A DNA stretch of 64,000 nucleotides from Alterisphingorhabdus sp051668705 (GCF_051668705.1 NZ_CP196351.1:248001-312000); one strand, 5' to 3'. Positions 44,468 through 53,935 are shown, counted from the first letter of the stretch. Notes: generated by a model from the sequence alone, not told the origin. Made by a program: numbers and translations.

Positions 44468-45628
44468 ATGATGAGACGCCGGAAAAGACGCTATTTGTGG
44501 TTGTTATTGCCAGCGTTGCTTATCGCCTTGCCATTTGCGCTTTATAATTGGTGGCAGAGCGACGCTGGCGCAGTGACAGATGCTGAGTTGGCTACACTGA
44601 CAGCGCCGGGACATGAGGTGAGTTTTAGCCCTTCGCTCAATACCGTTGTCAATGCCGACAGTGCCGCCGAGATGGATGATCGGCCTGCCCCTCCAGCGCG
44701 ATTACAGGCGCGGCTTAAGGCTTTGGGGCTGGGCTTTGATGGCGATGTTGGCATTGCAGTGCAATCGGTTGAAAAGGGCTGGGCGGCGCAGCATGATGCG
44801 CTGCGTCTTTATCCGCAGCAGAGCGTGAGCAAATTATGGGTGGCGATGGCGCTGCTCGATAAGGTGGATAGCGGCGAGGTAAAGCTGGATGAGATGGTCA
44901 GCCTGTCGCGCAGTGACCTGACCATTTTTCATCAACCCATTCGCAAAAATATCGGCAATGGTATTTATCGCACCACAATTGCGGATTTGCTGCGCCGCGC
45001 GATGACGCAGAGCGATAACACCGCCAATGCCGCGCTGTTTCGCCGTGTCGGTGGACAGCCAGGGGTTATGGGCTTTTTGCGGCGTCAGGGACTGGACAAT
45101 ATCCGTATTGGGGAGAGTGAAAAAGCGCTGCAAATGGCAATTGCTGGTATGCAGTGGGATGATAGCTATTCCTTGGGCCGGACATTCTGGCTGGCACGGG
45201 ACAAAATTCCGGTGCCACGCCGCGCAGAAACCATGGGTGCTTATCTGACCGACCCGATGGACGGTGCCAACCCGCTGGCGATTGCCGATGCGCTGGTACG
45301 TCTTAAAAACACGGATTTGCTATCCTTGGCATCCAGCAAGCAATTGATTGATCTGATGGCCGCATCGAAAACCGGACCAAAGCGGCTGCGTGGTGGTTTG
45401 GCGCAAGGGTGGACGATGCCGCATAAGACCGGCACGGGGCAAGACCTTGAGAAGCTGTCGACCGCGTATAATGATGTTGGTCTGCTGATCTCACCAAAGG
45501 GCAATCATTATGCTGTTGCGGTGATGATCGGAGCAACCAACCGGCCTGTTGCGGAACGCCAGCAACTGATGCAACAAGTCACCAAGGCGGTTATCGCCTG
45601 TGAGAATGAAGGCTGGCCAGGCTGCTGA
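44468..45628 (+). CDS. Class A beta-lactamase-like serine hydrolase, membrane anchored
   Basis: The 386 residues begin with a basic lead and a membrane helix (about 10-28). The serine-enzyme motifs are S119-V-S-K122, S182-D-N184 and K320-T-G322. E218 lies 36 residues after S182, exactly where Glu166 stands relative to Ser130 in class A enzymes, but the usual Asn170 is Gln222. The distance to KTG is about 34 residues longer than usual. It may be a true lactamase, a divergent hydrolase or a peptidoglycan enzyme. The start (ATG 44468, GTG 44465 or ATG 44471) has no clear ribosome site. Confidence 0.78.
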   Translation: MMRRRKRRYLWLLLPALLIALPFALYNWWQSDAGAVTDAELATLTAPGHEVSFSPSLNTVVNADSAAEMDDRPAPPARLQARLKALGLGFDGDVGIAVQSVEKGWAAQHDALRLYPQQSVSKLWVAMALLDKVDSGEVKLDEMVSLSRSDLTIFHQPIRKNIGNGIYRTTIADLLRRAMTQSDNTANAALFRRVGGQPGVMGFLRRQGLDNIRIGESEKALQMAIAGMQWDDSYSLGRTFWLARDKIPVPRRAETMGAYLTDPMDGANPLAIADALVRLKNTDLLSLASSKQLIDLMAASKTGPKRLRGGLAQGWTMPHKTGTGQDLEKLSTAYNDVGLLISPKGNHYAVAVMIGATNRPVAERQQLMQQVTKAVIACENEGWPGC

Positions 45629-45667
45629 ACGCTCGACAAGCGGTCTGCACAATGGCAAAGATGGCGT

Positions 45668-46528
45668 ATGACATTTGCGCTAGACCGTTTCGACCTTGAT
45701 GCTTTCATCCAATCGACCCTGACCGAAGATTTGGGCGCGCCGCTGCATGATGGCGGGCGCGATGTGACCAGCGAAAGCGTGATCCCGGAAGACGCAATAT
45801 TCACCGGAGTGATGGATGCACGGCATGATTGTGTCATTGCCGGCCTGCCATTGGCGGAGGCATTTTTCCGTGCGCTCGATCCTGATGTTATGATTGAGAT
45901 ATTGGTCGAAGAAGGCGCATCAGTGCATGCTGGCAGTGACCTTATGCGGCTGCGCGGAAAAGGCCGCGCAATGCTAACCGCAGAGCGTTCAGCATTGAAT
46001 ACAGCGCAGCACCTGACTGGGATTGCGACACTGACACGCAGCTATGTTGACCGCATCGCAGGAACTGGAGCGACCTTGCTGGACACACGCAAAACCCTGC
46101 CGGGGCTGCGTAGTTTGGAAAAATACGCCACGCGTCAGGGCGGCGCGCGCAATCACCGCATGGGGTTGTGGGATGCCGCGATGATTAAGGATAATCATGT
46201 CGCCGTTGCGGGCAATGTGGGAGAGGCAGTGCGCCGTGCCAAGGCAGCAGGGGTGGAGCATATCATTTGCGAGGTTGACCATATTGACCAAATTGACCCT
46301 GCGATTGAGGCGGGCGCGAACCACATATTGCTCGACAATATGCCGCCGCCTGTGCTGCGCGAAGCCGTTGCGCTGATTGGTGATCGTGCGGATACGGAGG
46401 CCAGTGGCGGTGTCACATTGGAGACCATTCGCGCCATTGCCGAAACTGGTGTGCAATTCATCTCGGTCGGGCGGCTCACGCAAAGCGCTCCAGCAGCCGA
46501 TATTGGACTAGATTTTGCAGCGGTTTAA
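45668..46528 (+). CDS. nadC: Nicotinate-nucleotide pyrophosphorylase (carboxylating)
   Basis: NadC turns quinolinate and PRPP into nicotinate mononucleotide. The 286 residues carry RSALNTAQHLTGIATLTRSY, the substrate motif TRKTLPGLRSLEKYATRQGG with ARNHRMGL, IKDNHVA, and LLDNMPP. It is 40 bases after the beta-lactamase-like gene. It completes the NadB-NadA-NadC set in this window. The RNase T2 gene may start within its last codons. Confidence 0.96.
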   Translation: MTFALDRFDLDAFIQSTLTEDLGAPLHDGGRDVTSESVIPEDAIFTGVMDARHDCVIAGLPLAEAFFRALDPDVMIEILVEEGASVHAGSDLMRLRGKGRAMLTAERSALNTAQHLTGIATLTRSYVDRIAGTGATLLDTRKTLPGLRSLEKYATRQGGARNHRMGLWDAAMIKDNHVAVAGNVGEAVRRAKAAGVEHIICEVDHIDQIDPAIEAGANHILLDNMPPPVLREAVALIGDRADTEASGGVTLETIRAIAETGVQFISVGRLTQSAPAADIGLDFAAV

Positions 46529-47270
46529 TCTGCGCATCATGACTGCGCTGGCCTTATTGCCTGCATTCATGCTGCCCATGGCGGCACAGGCGCAAAGCTA
46601 TCAATGCCGTATTCCGCAAAATATCAGCAATCCGCCTCGGGTCAGCCGTCCTGCGGATGAGCGGCCCAGAGTGCGCGACATTGATGGTTTTGTGCTGGCT
46701 ATCAGCTGGTCCCCCGAATTTTGTAAAGGCCGCGAAGATGACCGGCGCAGCGCCACCCAATGCGGCGATTTGGATAATGCAGCGACGCAGCGGCGCATTG
46801 GCGATTTTGGTTTCATCCTGCATGGATTGTGGCCTGAAGCGCGGGGCAGTGATTATCCGCGCTGGTGCGCCCCTGTTAAACCGCTTAGTCCACGCATCAT
46901 TGCAGAAAATCTGTGCGCTATGCCGTCTGCTTATCTTATCAACCGGCAATGGGCCAAGCACGGCATTTGCCTAACGCCTAATCCGGCCAGTTTTTTCCGC
47001 ATATCGCGCACGATGTTTAACGCAGTGAAATATCCCGATATGGATGGGCTATCGCGTGACGATACGCTGACCATTGGCCGTTTTCGCGAGGCTTTTGTCA
47101 AAGTCAATCCCGGTCTGACCAGTGATATGGTGCGGATAAAAGCCAATCGGCGCGGCTGGCTGCAAGAGGTGCGTATCTGTCTGGCGCGCAATTATAAGCC
47201 GCGTGCTTGTCCGTCCCATATTCGTCGCAGCCGCAATAGCGACCGGCTGAATATCTGGCGCGGCTATTAG
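46515..47270 (+). CDS. Secreted ribonuclease T2 family protein
   Basis: The protein has 251 residues from a TTG start that gives a basic n-region (MQRFNLR) before the signal helix; an ATG at 46539 is the alternative but leaves the signal without positive charge. The two catalytic segments of RNase T2 are intact: FILHGLWPE and QWAKHGIC. Cysteines suitable for disulfides are present in the mature part. The enzyme cuts RNA to 3'-phosphates and should be periplasmic or exported. It overlaps the nadC end by 14 bases if the TTG is used. Confidence 0.86.
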   Translation: MQRFNLRIMTALALLPAFMLPMAAQAQSYQCRIPQNISNPPRVSRPADERPRVRDIDGFVLAISWSPEFCKGREDDRRSATQCGDLDNAATQRRIGDFGFILHGLWPEARGSDYPRWCAPVKPLSPRIIAENLCAMPSAYLINRQWAKHGICLTPNPASFFRISRTMFNAVKYPDMDGLSRDDTLTIGRFREAFVKVNPGLTSDMVRIKANRRGWLQEVRICLARNYKPRACPSHIRRSRNSDRLNIWRGY

Positions 47271-47280
47271 CGTCTTATTT

Positions 47281-48642
47281 CTACGCTTTCGTACCGGTCA
47301 GCACCTCATCAGCCTGCAAGCCCTTCCAACCCAATGCCAATACGCAGGCGCACAATATGGTGATAAGCGCAAAGGATGCAGGGGCGTAGACGGTGTAGAG
47401 CCACACACCAACAAAGGGACCAAGCACAAAGGCAGCGCCATTTATGGATGCGACAATGCCCGCCACTTGGCCTTGTTCTGGCCGTGATACCGCTAATGAA
47501 GCACCTGCTACAAAACCGGGCCGAAACAGACCAAAGCCCAAAGAGGCGATGATATAGCCCAGGGTGATGCTGTGCAGAGGTTGGGCCACCGCGATAATCA
47601 AACAACCAAATCCGCCCAGCAAGACACCCCATAATGTGGATGCGCGCGGCCCCATTTGCAGCTTGGGGATCAATCCCCATTGGGCCAGCAAGGTGGCAAT
47701 GGCGCCGGCCATCAATACCAATCCGGTAGGTCCAGCGGCCAATTCAGGCGTCTCGCGTAACTCCAATCGGTCGAGCAGCAAAAAACCAATCATGCCCAAT
47801 ATTACAGCATGGGCATGGCCGCCAAGCAGACCAGCCACCATCCAGGGACGAATACGTGTGTCGTGCCAGCGCATACGCTGCTGCGTTTCATTTTTGGGCA
47901 GAGCATTGGCGTCGTCATTTTGCTCTCCATCGTCATTATCGTCGCTTTCGCGTTCAACATAGCTGCTGTTCGATGGCTCGGAAACAACGCGCCCTCTCGC
48001 GGCATAGCGCGGGTCATCATCGGGCAGGAATATGCGCAATGCCACCAATACCATGAGGCCAAAAAGCGCAAAAAATAGAAAGGGTGAAGTCAGCCCCAAC
48101 AGCGGCAGGATGAGCAATGGCGCTATTGCAGGGCCAATAACGGTGCCCAATCCAAAGGAGGATGAAACGACAGCCAGTGCCTGCGTTCTAAGTGACCGGT
48201 CGGTACGGGCTGCGACATAGGCCTGTACGGCTGGTGGTGCGGCTGAGCCAAAGCCACCATAAAGAGTACGCGAAAGAGCGAACAGGCACATGGTCAACAC
48301 TGCGCCCAGATATCCATTCAGACCAGCCCAAAGGACCATGCCGCAGCAAATGAAAGAGGTGATAAACCCCCAAATGCCAACCTTCATTAGCGCTTTGCGC
48401 CCGCGTTGATCTGACATGCGTGCCCAATAGGGCGCCGTGACCATCCACAAAATGGCTGACCAGCTATAGGCTAGACTGACCCAATAATCGGCAATGCCCA
48501 GCTTCTCGCCAACAGCAGGCATAACCGATTGCATGGCGGTGTTCCCGGCGGCAGTGACCAGCATCACCATGAACAGCACAATCGTGCGTTCACGCGCAAT
48601 CGCACTACCAGTCAGGGCCTTTGGAGTAGGTGTAGCGCTCAT
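47281..48642 (-). CDS. MFS transporter
   Basis: The 453 residues hold twelve predicted membrane helices. The loop 2-3 motif is RMSDQRGRKALMKVGIWGF, close to the DHA1-family pattern D-R-x-G-R-R/K. A central hydrophilic loop (about 225-260) is unusually acidic, with runs of Asp and Asn. The substrate is unknown; drug export is usual for this group. Its ATG overlaps the stop of the upstream ABM-like gene, so the two are coupled. Confidence 0.88.
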   Translation of the reverse strand: MSATPTPKALTGSAIARERTIVLFMVMLVTAAGNTAMQSVMPAVGEKLGIADYWVSLAYSWSAILWMVTAPYWARMSDQRGRKALMKVGIWGFITSFICCGMVLWAGLNGYLGAVLTMCLFALSRTLYGGFGSAAPPAVQAYVAARTDRSLRTQALAVVSSSFGLGTVIGPAIAPLLILPLLGLTSPFLFFALFGLMVLVALRIFLPDDDPRYAARGRVVSEPSNSSYVERESDDNDDGEQNDDANALPKNETQQRMRWHDTRIRPWMVAGLLGGHAHAVILGMIGFLLLDRLELRETPELAAGPTGLVLMAGAIATLLAQWGLIPKLQMGPRASTLWGVLLGGFGCLIIAVAQPLHSITLGYIIASLGFGLFRPGFVAGASLAVSRPEQGQVAGIVASINGAAFVLGPFVGVWLYTVYAPASFALITILCACVLALGWKGLQADEVLTGTKA

Positions 48643-48986
48643 GGCCAGCTATATCCGCGTGTCACTTTGGCAATGGTAATGATATAGCTGTCATACCATG
48701 TGCTCCGGCCCTGATCGCGCATTATTTTGTGATCCTCATTGTCTCGCCAACCAATGGCCGCCGCTTCGTCGCACCAATAGCTGATCGTTATACCAAAGCC
48801 ATCAGGCCTGCGTGCATGGGTCATATCCAGATAGCCCTTCTGTGCTTTGGCCAAATTTTCCATCTGCTGTGCCGCCTTATCATATCCCGCTATATCAGCG
48901 CCATTGCGCTGAGCACAGAAAATGACCGCGACGGATCCTACAGGATATGGATGGTTATGATCGTCATAGCGCATGGCGTTTTTCAT
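48639..48986 (-). CDS. Antibiotic biosynthesis monooxygenase (ABM)-like domain protein
   Basis: From the ATG at 48986 the protein has 115 residues of one ferredoxin-like alpha-beta domain: VAVIFCAQRN, GYDKAAQQMENLAKAQKGYL, GFGITISYWCDEAAAIGW, SYIITIAKVTRGY. This resembles the ABM/heme-degrading-monooxygenase-like superfamily. The function is unclear; many members are uncharacterised. It overlaps the MFS gene in ATGA, suggesting a joint role, perhaps in handling a small aromatic or toxic compound. Confidence 0.72.
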   Translation of the reverse strand: MKNAMRYDDHNHPYPVGSVAVIFCAQRNGADIAGYDKAAQQMENLAKAQKGYLDMTHARRPDGFGITISYWCDEAAAIGWRDNEDHKIMRDQGRSTWYDSYIITIAKVTRGYSWP

Positions 48987-49138
48987 AAGTGGCAAATCAT
49001 GTGGATGCCAGTTTTTAGTGAGCGCAATATGATGGCTGACAATTTATCATTACGTTTAAGTGACTAATCGCTTGGGTCTCGGTGCCGTAGCGTCTATCAT
49101 GCTTTTATCACAAATTTGTCACCGGAGTTGAGGACAAG

Positions 49139-49762
49139 ATGAGCAATGAACTTTCCGCCCCGTCGCCTTGGGCCAAATTAAAAGCCAAAGTGCAACAAAA
49201 GCTCGGGCCTTGGGGCGTTTTCTTCAAAGGATTTTTAAAGCATCCTGTCATGGTCGGGTCTATCATCCCTTCCTCTCGCTTCACGATCAGGAAGATGCTT
49301 GCTCCGGTTGATTGGGATAATACAAAATTATTCGTCGAATATGGGCCAGGTGTTGGCACTTTTTGCCGTCCAATATTGGACCGCTTGCCGCGTTCTGGTA
49401 CGTTGATCGTTATCGACACCAATAAGGATTTTATCGACTATCTTGAGAGGTCTATTGGCGATAGTCGCTTTCATGCTGTGCATGGCTCAGCTGCCGATGT
49501 GGAAGAGATTATTGCAGCATTGGGTTTTGACCATGCTGATTATGTTCTTTCCGGCTTACCATTTTCAACCCTGCCTGACGGGCTGGGTGAAGAGATAGCC
49601 GCCGCGACAGGCCGCGCGGTTCGGCCCGGCGGGGCTTTTCTGGTGTATCAGTTTAGTGCTGCTTGCCGAACATTCATGGCGCCGCATTTCGCCAAAATCG
49701 ATGCCGGTTTTGAGTTTTGGAATATCTTGCCGTGCAAATTATTTTGGGGCTGGAAAGAGTAA
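49139..49762 (+). CDS. Class I SAM-dependent methyltransferase (phospholipid N-methyltransferase-like)
   Basis: The 207 residues carry the SAM motif FVEYGPGVGTFCRPIL and VIDTNKDFIDYL, and ADYVLSGLPFSTLP, where rRNA-dimethylase-related and PmtA-type phospholipid methyltransferases keep an N/S-L-P-F motif. The N-terminal FFKGFLKHPVMVGSIIPSS also matches that group, which methylates phosphatidylethanolamine. GAGGACAAG precedes the ATG. Assignment to phospholipid substrates is by resemblance only. Confidence 0.77.
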   Translation: MSNELSAPSPWAKLKAKVQQKLGPWGVFFKGFLKHPVMVGSIIPSSRFTIRKMLAPVDWDNTKLFVEYGPGVGTFCRPILDRLPRSGTLIVIDTNKDFIDYLERSIGDSRFHAVHGSAADVEEIIAALGFDHADYVLSGLPFSTLPDGLGEEIAAATGRAVRPGGAFLVYQFSAACRTFMAPHFAKIDAGFEFWNILPCKLFWGWKE

Positions 49763-49904
49763 AGCGTCCATCTTTACGGATGCCTATGTGCCTGCTGTAT
49801 ACGGCACGTGGCGGCCATGCATGGGCGCAGGATTTCCTTGACTCTTGTATGTTCATTGGGCTAATCGCCTTGCTTTCAAGACAGTTATATGAAGGGTTTA
49901 CGCC

Positions 49905-50249
49905 ATGGCGCGCGTTACAGTTGAAGATTGCGTTGATAAAGTCACTAACCGGTTCGATCTGGTTTTGCTGGCCGCACAGCGTGCGCGTGAAATTTCTGGC
50001 GGCGCAGAGCTGACGCTTGATCGTGATCGGGATAAGAACCCCGTTGTTGCATTGCGTGAAATTGCCGAAGTCACCATTAAACCTGACGATCTGGAAGAAG
50101 GCTTGATTCAGTCTCTGCAAAAAGTGCAGATGGACGATGATGATGTTCCTGATGAAGTCGGCTCGCTCAGCAAATCTGCTGAAGCATTGCGTCTGACAGC
50201 ATCAGCTCCGACACGTACAACATCGATCAGCACCGACTTTGAAGGCTAA
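49905..50249 (+). CDS. rpoZ: RNA polymerase omega subunit
   Basis: The 114 residues begin MARVTVEDCVDKVTNRFDLV, followed by LAAQRAREISGG, the omega core, then NPVVALREIAEVTI and an acidic tail. Omega helps assemble RNA polymerase and forms part of the ppGpp site. GAAGGG lies upstream of the ATG and a strong terminator follows the stop, so the gene is its own unit. Confidence 0.96.
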   Translation: MARVTVEDCVDKVTNRFDLVLLAAQRAREISGGAELTLDRDRDKNPVVALREIAEVTIKPDDLEEGLIQSLQKVQMDDDDVPDEVGSLSKSAEALRLTASAPTRTTSISTDFEG

Positions 50250-50268
50250 GCCTCGTCATTGCGGATAG

Positions 50269-50296
50269 AAAAAGGCCCCTTTTCGGGGCCTTTTTT
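50269..50296 (+). terminator. Intrinsic terminator of rpoZ
   Basis: AAAAAGGCCCC pairs with GGGGCCTTTTT around the loop TTTTC, with the T-run built into the stem end. The A-tract on the left means it could also act on the minus strand. Confidence 0.95.
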
Positions 50297-50349
50297 GTAT
50301 CTGTTTGGGAACAGGTCTGAATGCCGCCTGCTGATTTATTTTGCCTCAA

Positions 50350-50391
50350 CTATTTTGCTCAAGCTATCTTGCTCAAGCTATTTTGTTTTGC
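50350..50391. repeat. 14-bp tandem repeat across a stop codon
   Basis: CTATTTTGCTCAAG is followed by CTATCTTGCTCAAG and a diverged third unit. The TAG stop (minus strand) of the neighbouring small gene is in the third unit, so each unit repeats the end of the gene. Confidence 0.75.
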
Positions 50392-50767
50392 AGGGATAAC
50401 GCTTCTTCATCAGGTCATATAATGCGGTCTTCACCGATATACGACTGCGGTTGTTGGCGGGGTAGCTGCGGAAATGGTTTAGCAATTGGTCGCTGTTGAT
50501 GCTTGATTGCCCTTTTGGTGGCGGACAACTATGCGGTGTCTTACCGGTTTTGCGGGCTTTTTGAATGTCGGCGCGATACAGTTTTGACGCGCCCTCAATC
50601 TCATTTTTCAGCAACTCTATGTCCGATGAACTCAGTGCCAATATGCCTTGCGCTTTCAAAGCATCGGCCTTTTGCAAAAATGTGGCGATGGACATGGAGC
50701 CATTGGCGGCGACCAATAGCCCTGCAGCCAATAAAAGACCTGATATTTTATAACTGTTGATCGACAT
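50378..50767 (-). CDS. Small secreted protein of unknown function
   Basis: The 129 residues start with a basic n-region and hydrophobic helix (SGLLLAAGLLVAANGS), a probable signal peptide. The mature part has two cysteines (PHSCPPP and RYPCKTK) that could form a disulfide, and a basic middle segment. I do not recognise a family. Its layout, a short helical secreted domain with two cysteines, is reminiscent of Rap1a/Tai-like immunity proteins, but there is no effector gene nearby, so I do not assign that. It is downstream of ftsH, on the other side of a gap, and convergent with rpoZ. Confidence 0.65.
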   Translation of the reverse strand: MSINSYKISGLLLAAGLLVAANGSMSIATFLQKADALKAQGILALSSSDIELLKNEIEGASKLYRADIQKARKTGKTPHSCPPPKGQSSINSDQLLNHFRSYPANNRSRISVKTALYDLMKKRYPCKTK

Positions 50768-50859
50768 AAAAATTCACCCTCTGAAACGCCTGTAATTGGC
50801 GCTTAGAGGGTGAATATTATCTGAATTATCCGGCTGAAAAGCAGCAGATAAATAGAGGG

Positions 50860-52815
50860 TTATGCGCCTTCAGGGTTCGGCGAGCCAAACGGCTTTTTGC
50901 GCTTACCTGCTTTGGGGATAGACGTGCCAACATCCGTAATGATCGCGGTTGTCTTGCCGCTATTATCATCCTCACGGTCGATCGTGCCAGTATCCAGCAA
51001 CTGCTTGATTTCCTGACCCGTCAGCGTCTCATATTCCAGCAAGGCCTGTGCAAGTGCGTGCAACTGATCTACATTATCCGACAGCAGCTGCTTTGCCTTT
51101 TCATAGCCTGAATCGATGATCCGGCGAATCTCCTTATCAATGGCCTTGGAGGTTTCCCCAGACATCATGGTCCGCTGTGTCTGGCCCATGCCAAGATAGC
51201 CTTCGCCCTGCTCTTCATATTGTACAGGGCCAAGCTCATCCGACATGCCCCATTTGGTTACCATGTCGCGCGCCAAGCTGGTGGCATATTGAATATCGCC
51301 GCTCGCACCAGATGACACCTTGTCATAGCCAAAGATAATTTCTTCGGCGACGCGGCCACCCATGGAAACGGAGAGGTTGGCGTACATTTTGTCGCGATGA
51401 TAGCTATAGCTGTCCCGCTCCGGCAAACGCATAACCATACCCAAAGCGCGGCCACGCGGAATGATGGTTGCCTTATGAATAGGGTCAGAAGCTGGCTCAT
51501 GAACCGCAACGATAGCATGGCCAGCCTCGTGATAGGCGGTCATCTTTTTCTCGTCCTCAGTCATGACCATGGACTTGCGTTCGCTGCCCATCATCACCTT
51601 GTCTTTAGCGTCTTCAAATTCCTGCATCGCAACCAATCTTTTGGCGCGGCGTGCAGCCAGCAAAGCTGCTTCATTGACCAGATTGGCCAGATCGGCACCG
51701 GAAAATCCGGGTGTACCGCGCGCAATGGTGCGTGAATTCACATCGGGTGCCAACGGCACTTTTTTCATATGTACGGCCAGAATTTTTTCACGACCTTCAA
51801 TATCCGGCACAGGAACCACAACCTGACGGTCAAAACGGCCCGGACGAAGCAATGCAGGGTCCAGAACATCAGGACGGTTGGTCGCGGCGATAATGATGAT
51901 GCCTTCATTGGCTTCAAAACCGTCCATTTCAACCAAAAGCTGGTTCAATGTCTGCTCACGCTCATCATTGGAATTGCCCAAACCATTGCCGCGCGAACGG
52001 CCAACCGCATCGATTTCGTCAATGAACAATATGCACGGAGCGTTTTTCTTTGCCTGTTCAAACATGTCACGCACACGGCTTGCGCCTACGCCAACAAACA
52101 TTTCAACAAAGTCAGAACCTGAGATGGTGAAGAAAGGAACGCCTGCCTCGCCTGCAATGGCGCGGGCCAGAAGTGTTTTACCCGTACCAGGAGAACCGAC
52201 AAGCAATGCCCCTTTGGGAATTTTGCCGCCAAGACGAGCAAATTTTTGCGGGTCTTTTAGAAATTCAACAATTTCCTGAAGCTCTTCACGCGCTTCATCA
52301 ATGCCGGCAACATCTTCAAATGTCACTTTGCCATGCTTTTCAGTGAGCATTTTGGCTTTGGATTTGCCGAAGCCCATTGCTCCGCCAGCGCCGCCACCTT
52401 TTTGCACTTGGCGCATGATGAAAAATGCGATGCCTATGATCAGCAGGAATGGCAAAACGTTGAGCAATACCATGGTCAACAGACTGGTTCGCTCGGCTGC
52501 CTTACCCGTATATTCAACGCCATTTTCTTCAAGCAATGGCACGAGTGTATTGTCATTTTCTACCGGCACGGTGACAACGCGTTTATTGTCGTCAGTAATC
52601 GCGATAATTTGCTCTTTGGCGATCTGCGCACTTTTGATTTTGCCACTCACAACTTGCTCACGGAAGTTGGAATAGCTGACAGCATCTGCATTGGCAGTGG
52701 CGTCACCGGTATTGAACATGGTCACAACAACCAGCAACCCGACAATTACGCCGGCCCAGATGAGCATATTTTTAGCCCATGGGTTGGGGTTTTCCGGTTC
52801 TTTATCTTCGTTCAT
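50860..52815 (-). CDS. ftsH: ATP-dependent zinc metalloprotease FtsH
   Basis: FtsH is a hexameric membrane protease that degrades misfolded membrane proteins and short-lived regulators. The ATG at 52815 is preferred over the TTG two codons earlier. The 651 residues have two membrane helices (about 17-35 and 112-133), Walker A GSPGTGKT (207-214), Walker B CILFIDEIDAVG, the second region of homology (NRPDVLDPALLRPGRFD), and the zinc motif HEAGH. The tail (GKRKKPFGSPNPEG) is typical of alphaproteobacteria. tilS lies about 125 bases upstream on the same strand, the usual tilS-ftsH order. Confidence 0.97.
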   Translation of the reverse strand: MNEDKEPENPNPWAKNMLIWAGVIVGLLVVVTMFNTGDATANADAVSYSNFREQVVSGKIKSAQIAKEQIIAITDDNKRVVTVPVENDNTLVPLLEENGVEYTGKAAERTSLLTMVLLNVLPFLLIIGIAFFIMRQVQKGGGAGGAMGFGKSKAKMLTEKHGKVTFEDVAGIDEAREELQEIVEFLKDPQKFARLGGKIPKGALLVGSPGTGKTLLARAIAGEAGVPFFTISGSDFVEMFVGVGASRVRDMFEQAKKNAPCILFIDEIDAVGRSRGNGLGNSNDEREQTLNQLLVEMDGFEANEGIIIIAATNRPDVLDPALLRPGRFDRQVVVPVPDIEGREKILAVHMKKVPLAPDVNSRTIARGTPGFSGADLANLVNEAALLAARRAKRLVAMQEFEDAKDKVMMGSERKSMVMTEDEKKMTAYHEAGHAIVAVHEPASDPIHKATIIPRGRALGMVMRLPERDSYSYHRDKMYANLSVSMGGRVAEEIIFGYDKVSSGASGDIQYATSLARDMVTKWGMSDELGPVQYEEQGEGYLGMGQTQRTMMSGETSKAIDKEIRRIIDSGYEKAKQLLSDNVDQLHALAQALLEYETLTGQEIKQLLDTGTIDREDDNSGKTTAIITDVGTSIPKAGKRKKPFGSPNPEGA

Positions 52816-52941
52816 AGCCAAACATCTCTTTTCATCGTGCGATTCTCATTAATAGATAAGCGCATTTCGCCAAAGTACAATATAGACCGGCTGACCATGC
52901 CATAAGGTTAATGACGCAAAGAATCGCAGATCCGTTGCAAT

Positions 52942-53931
52942 TTATGACGATTTGCGTGGCGGAGCGGGGGCAAAATGCCAAATATCGCCCTTGATGCTGC
53001 ACAAAATGTCGCCTTGCACGGTCTTTTTCCGGCTTTTGAGCGATTGCACCACGCGGTTCAAAGCGCTGCCCCTTGGCTGATAGTCAGGCCGCAAATGCTG
53101 AAGGGCCAGAAAAACCAGCCTTAAAAGAATTTCTTCCGGTAAATCGTCAGGGTTAATGGCGGCATGATTATTCGCGCATTTGAGGTGGCTTTTGGCGAAA
53201 TGCTCGCCAGCCCAAACCAAAGCCATATTGGCATTATCCAAAGCCTGCGCCGTCCTGTTGGCGGCAATAGGGTCAAGCCAGTCACATGATGCTAATGCTT
53301 GCCTGATTTGCACGCGGTCAAAGGTTCTGTTCTCGTTGCTGGGGTCAGTGATGAATGGTATTTTTTGCGCATGGGCATAGTTAACCAATTGCTCTTTGGT
53401 AAAGGGCAGACATGGCCGCATGATCGCAACATCGCCATCACCCTTATGCACCGCTCGGATGGCGGCCATTCCCGCGACACCGCTGCCACGGTTCAGCCGC
53501 ATGATAAGTGTTTCCAGCTGATCGTCAGCATGATGGGCGGTCAATATGCATTGTGCGCCTTTGGCATGGGCCCATTGCTGCAAAAGTGCGTAGCGACAGT
53601 CACGGGCACGCGATTGCACATTGCCTGTAATCGGTTCCTCAGGCAGCAAAATGGCATGGTCAATATCATGCTGTGCGCAAAATTGCGCCACCATCGCCGC
53701 TTCGGCATGGCTTTCGCTGCGCAGCTGATGGTCAACTGTTGCGGCAATGATTGTAAGGTCAGGCACTTTGTTGGCCAATGCCAATAGCGCCATGCTGTCT
53801 GGCCCACCCGAAACGGCAACCACGCATATGCCTATCTTAGCTATTGATACGCCTGCCAGCCGCTCTAGCTCGGTTGCAAATTGCGCCTCAATCTCAGCAC
53901 TATTGCCAGACTGTCGCTTTTGCAGAGGCAA
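52942..53931 (-). CDS. tilS: tRNA(Ile)-lysidine synthase
   Basis: TilS attaches lysine to cytidine 34 of tRNA-Ile(CAU), an essential change of codon reading. The PP-loop AVSGGPDSMALLAL, the DHQLRSESHAEA segment and LTAHHADDQLETLIMRLNRG with SGVAGM are intact. The start is uncertain. A TTG at 53931, five bases after the cpoB stop, gives 329 residues and a natural N-terminus; ATG codons at 54000 and 54063 would overlap cpoB. At 329 residues the protein is short for TilS, and its C-terminal domain is small. Confidence 0.9.
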   Translation of the reverse strand: MPLQKRQSGNSAEIEAQFATELERLAGVSIAKIGICVVAVSGGPDSMALLALANKVPDLTIIAATVDHQLRSESHAEAAMVAQFCAQHDIDHAILLPEEPITGNVQSRARDCRYALLQQWAHAKGAQCILTAHHADDQLETLIMRLNRGSGVAGMAAIRAVHKGDGDVAIMRPCLPFTKEQLVNYAHAQKIPFITDPSNENRTFDRVQIRQALASCDWLDPIAANRTAQALDNANMALVWAGEHFAKSHLKCANNHAAINPDDLPEEILLRLVFLALQHLRPDYQPRGSALNRVVQSLKSRKKTVQGDILCSIKGDIWHFAPAPPRKSS

Positions 53932-53935
53932 GTTT

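Noticed and set aside
53468..53478. Further ATTCCCGC palindrome in tilS (and a similar match near 17922)
   Set aside because: Only one arm is present in each case, inside coding sequence, so these are chance matches.
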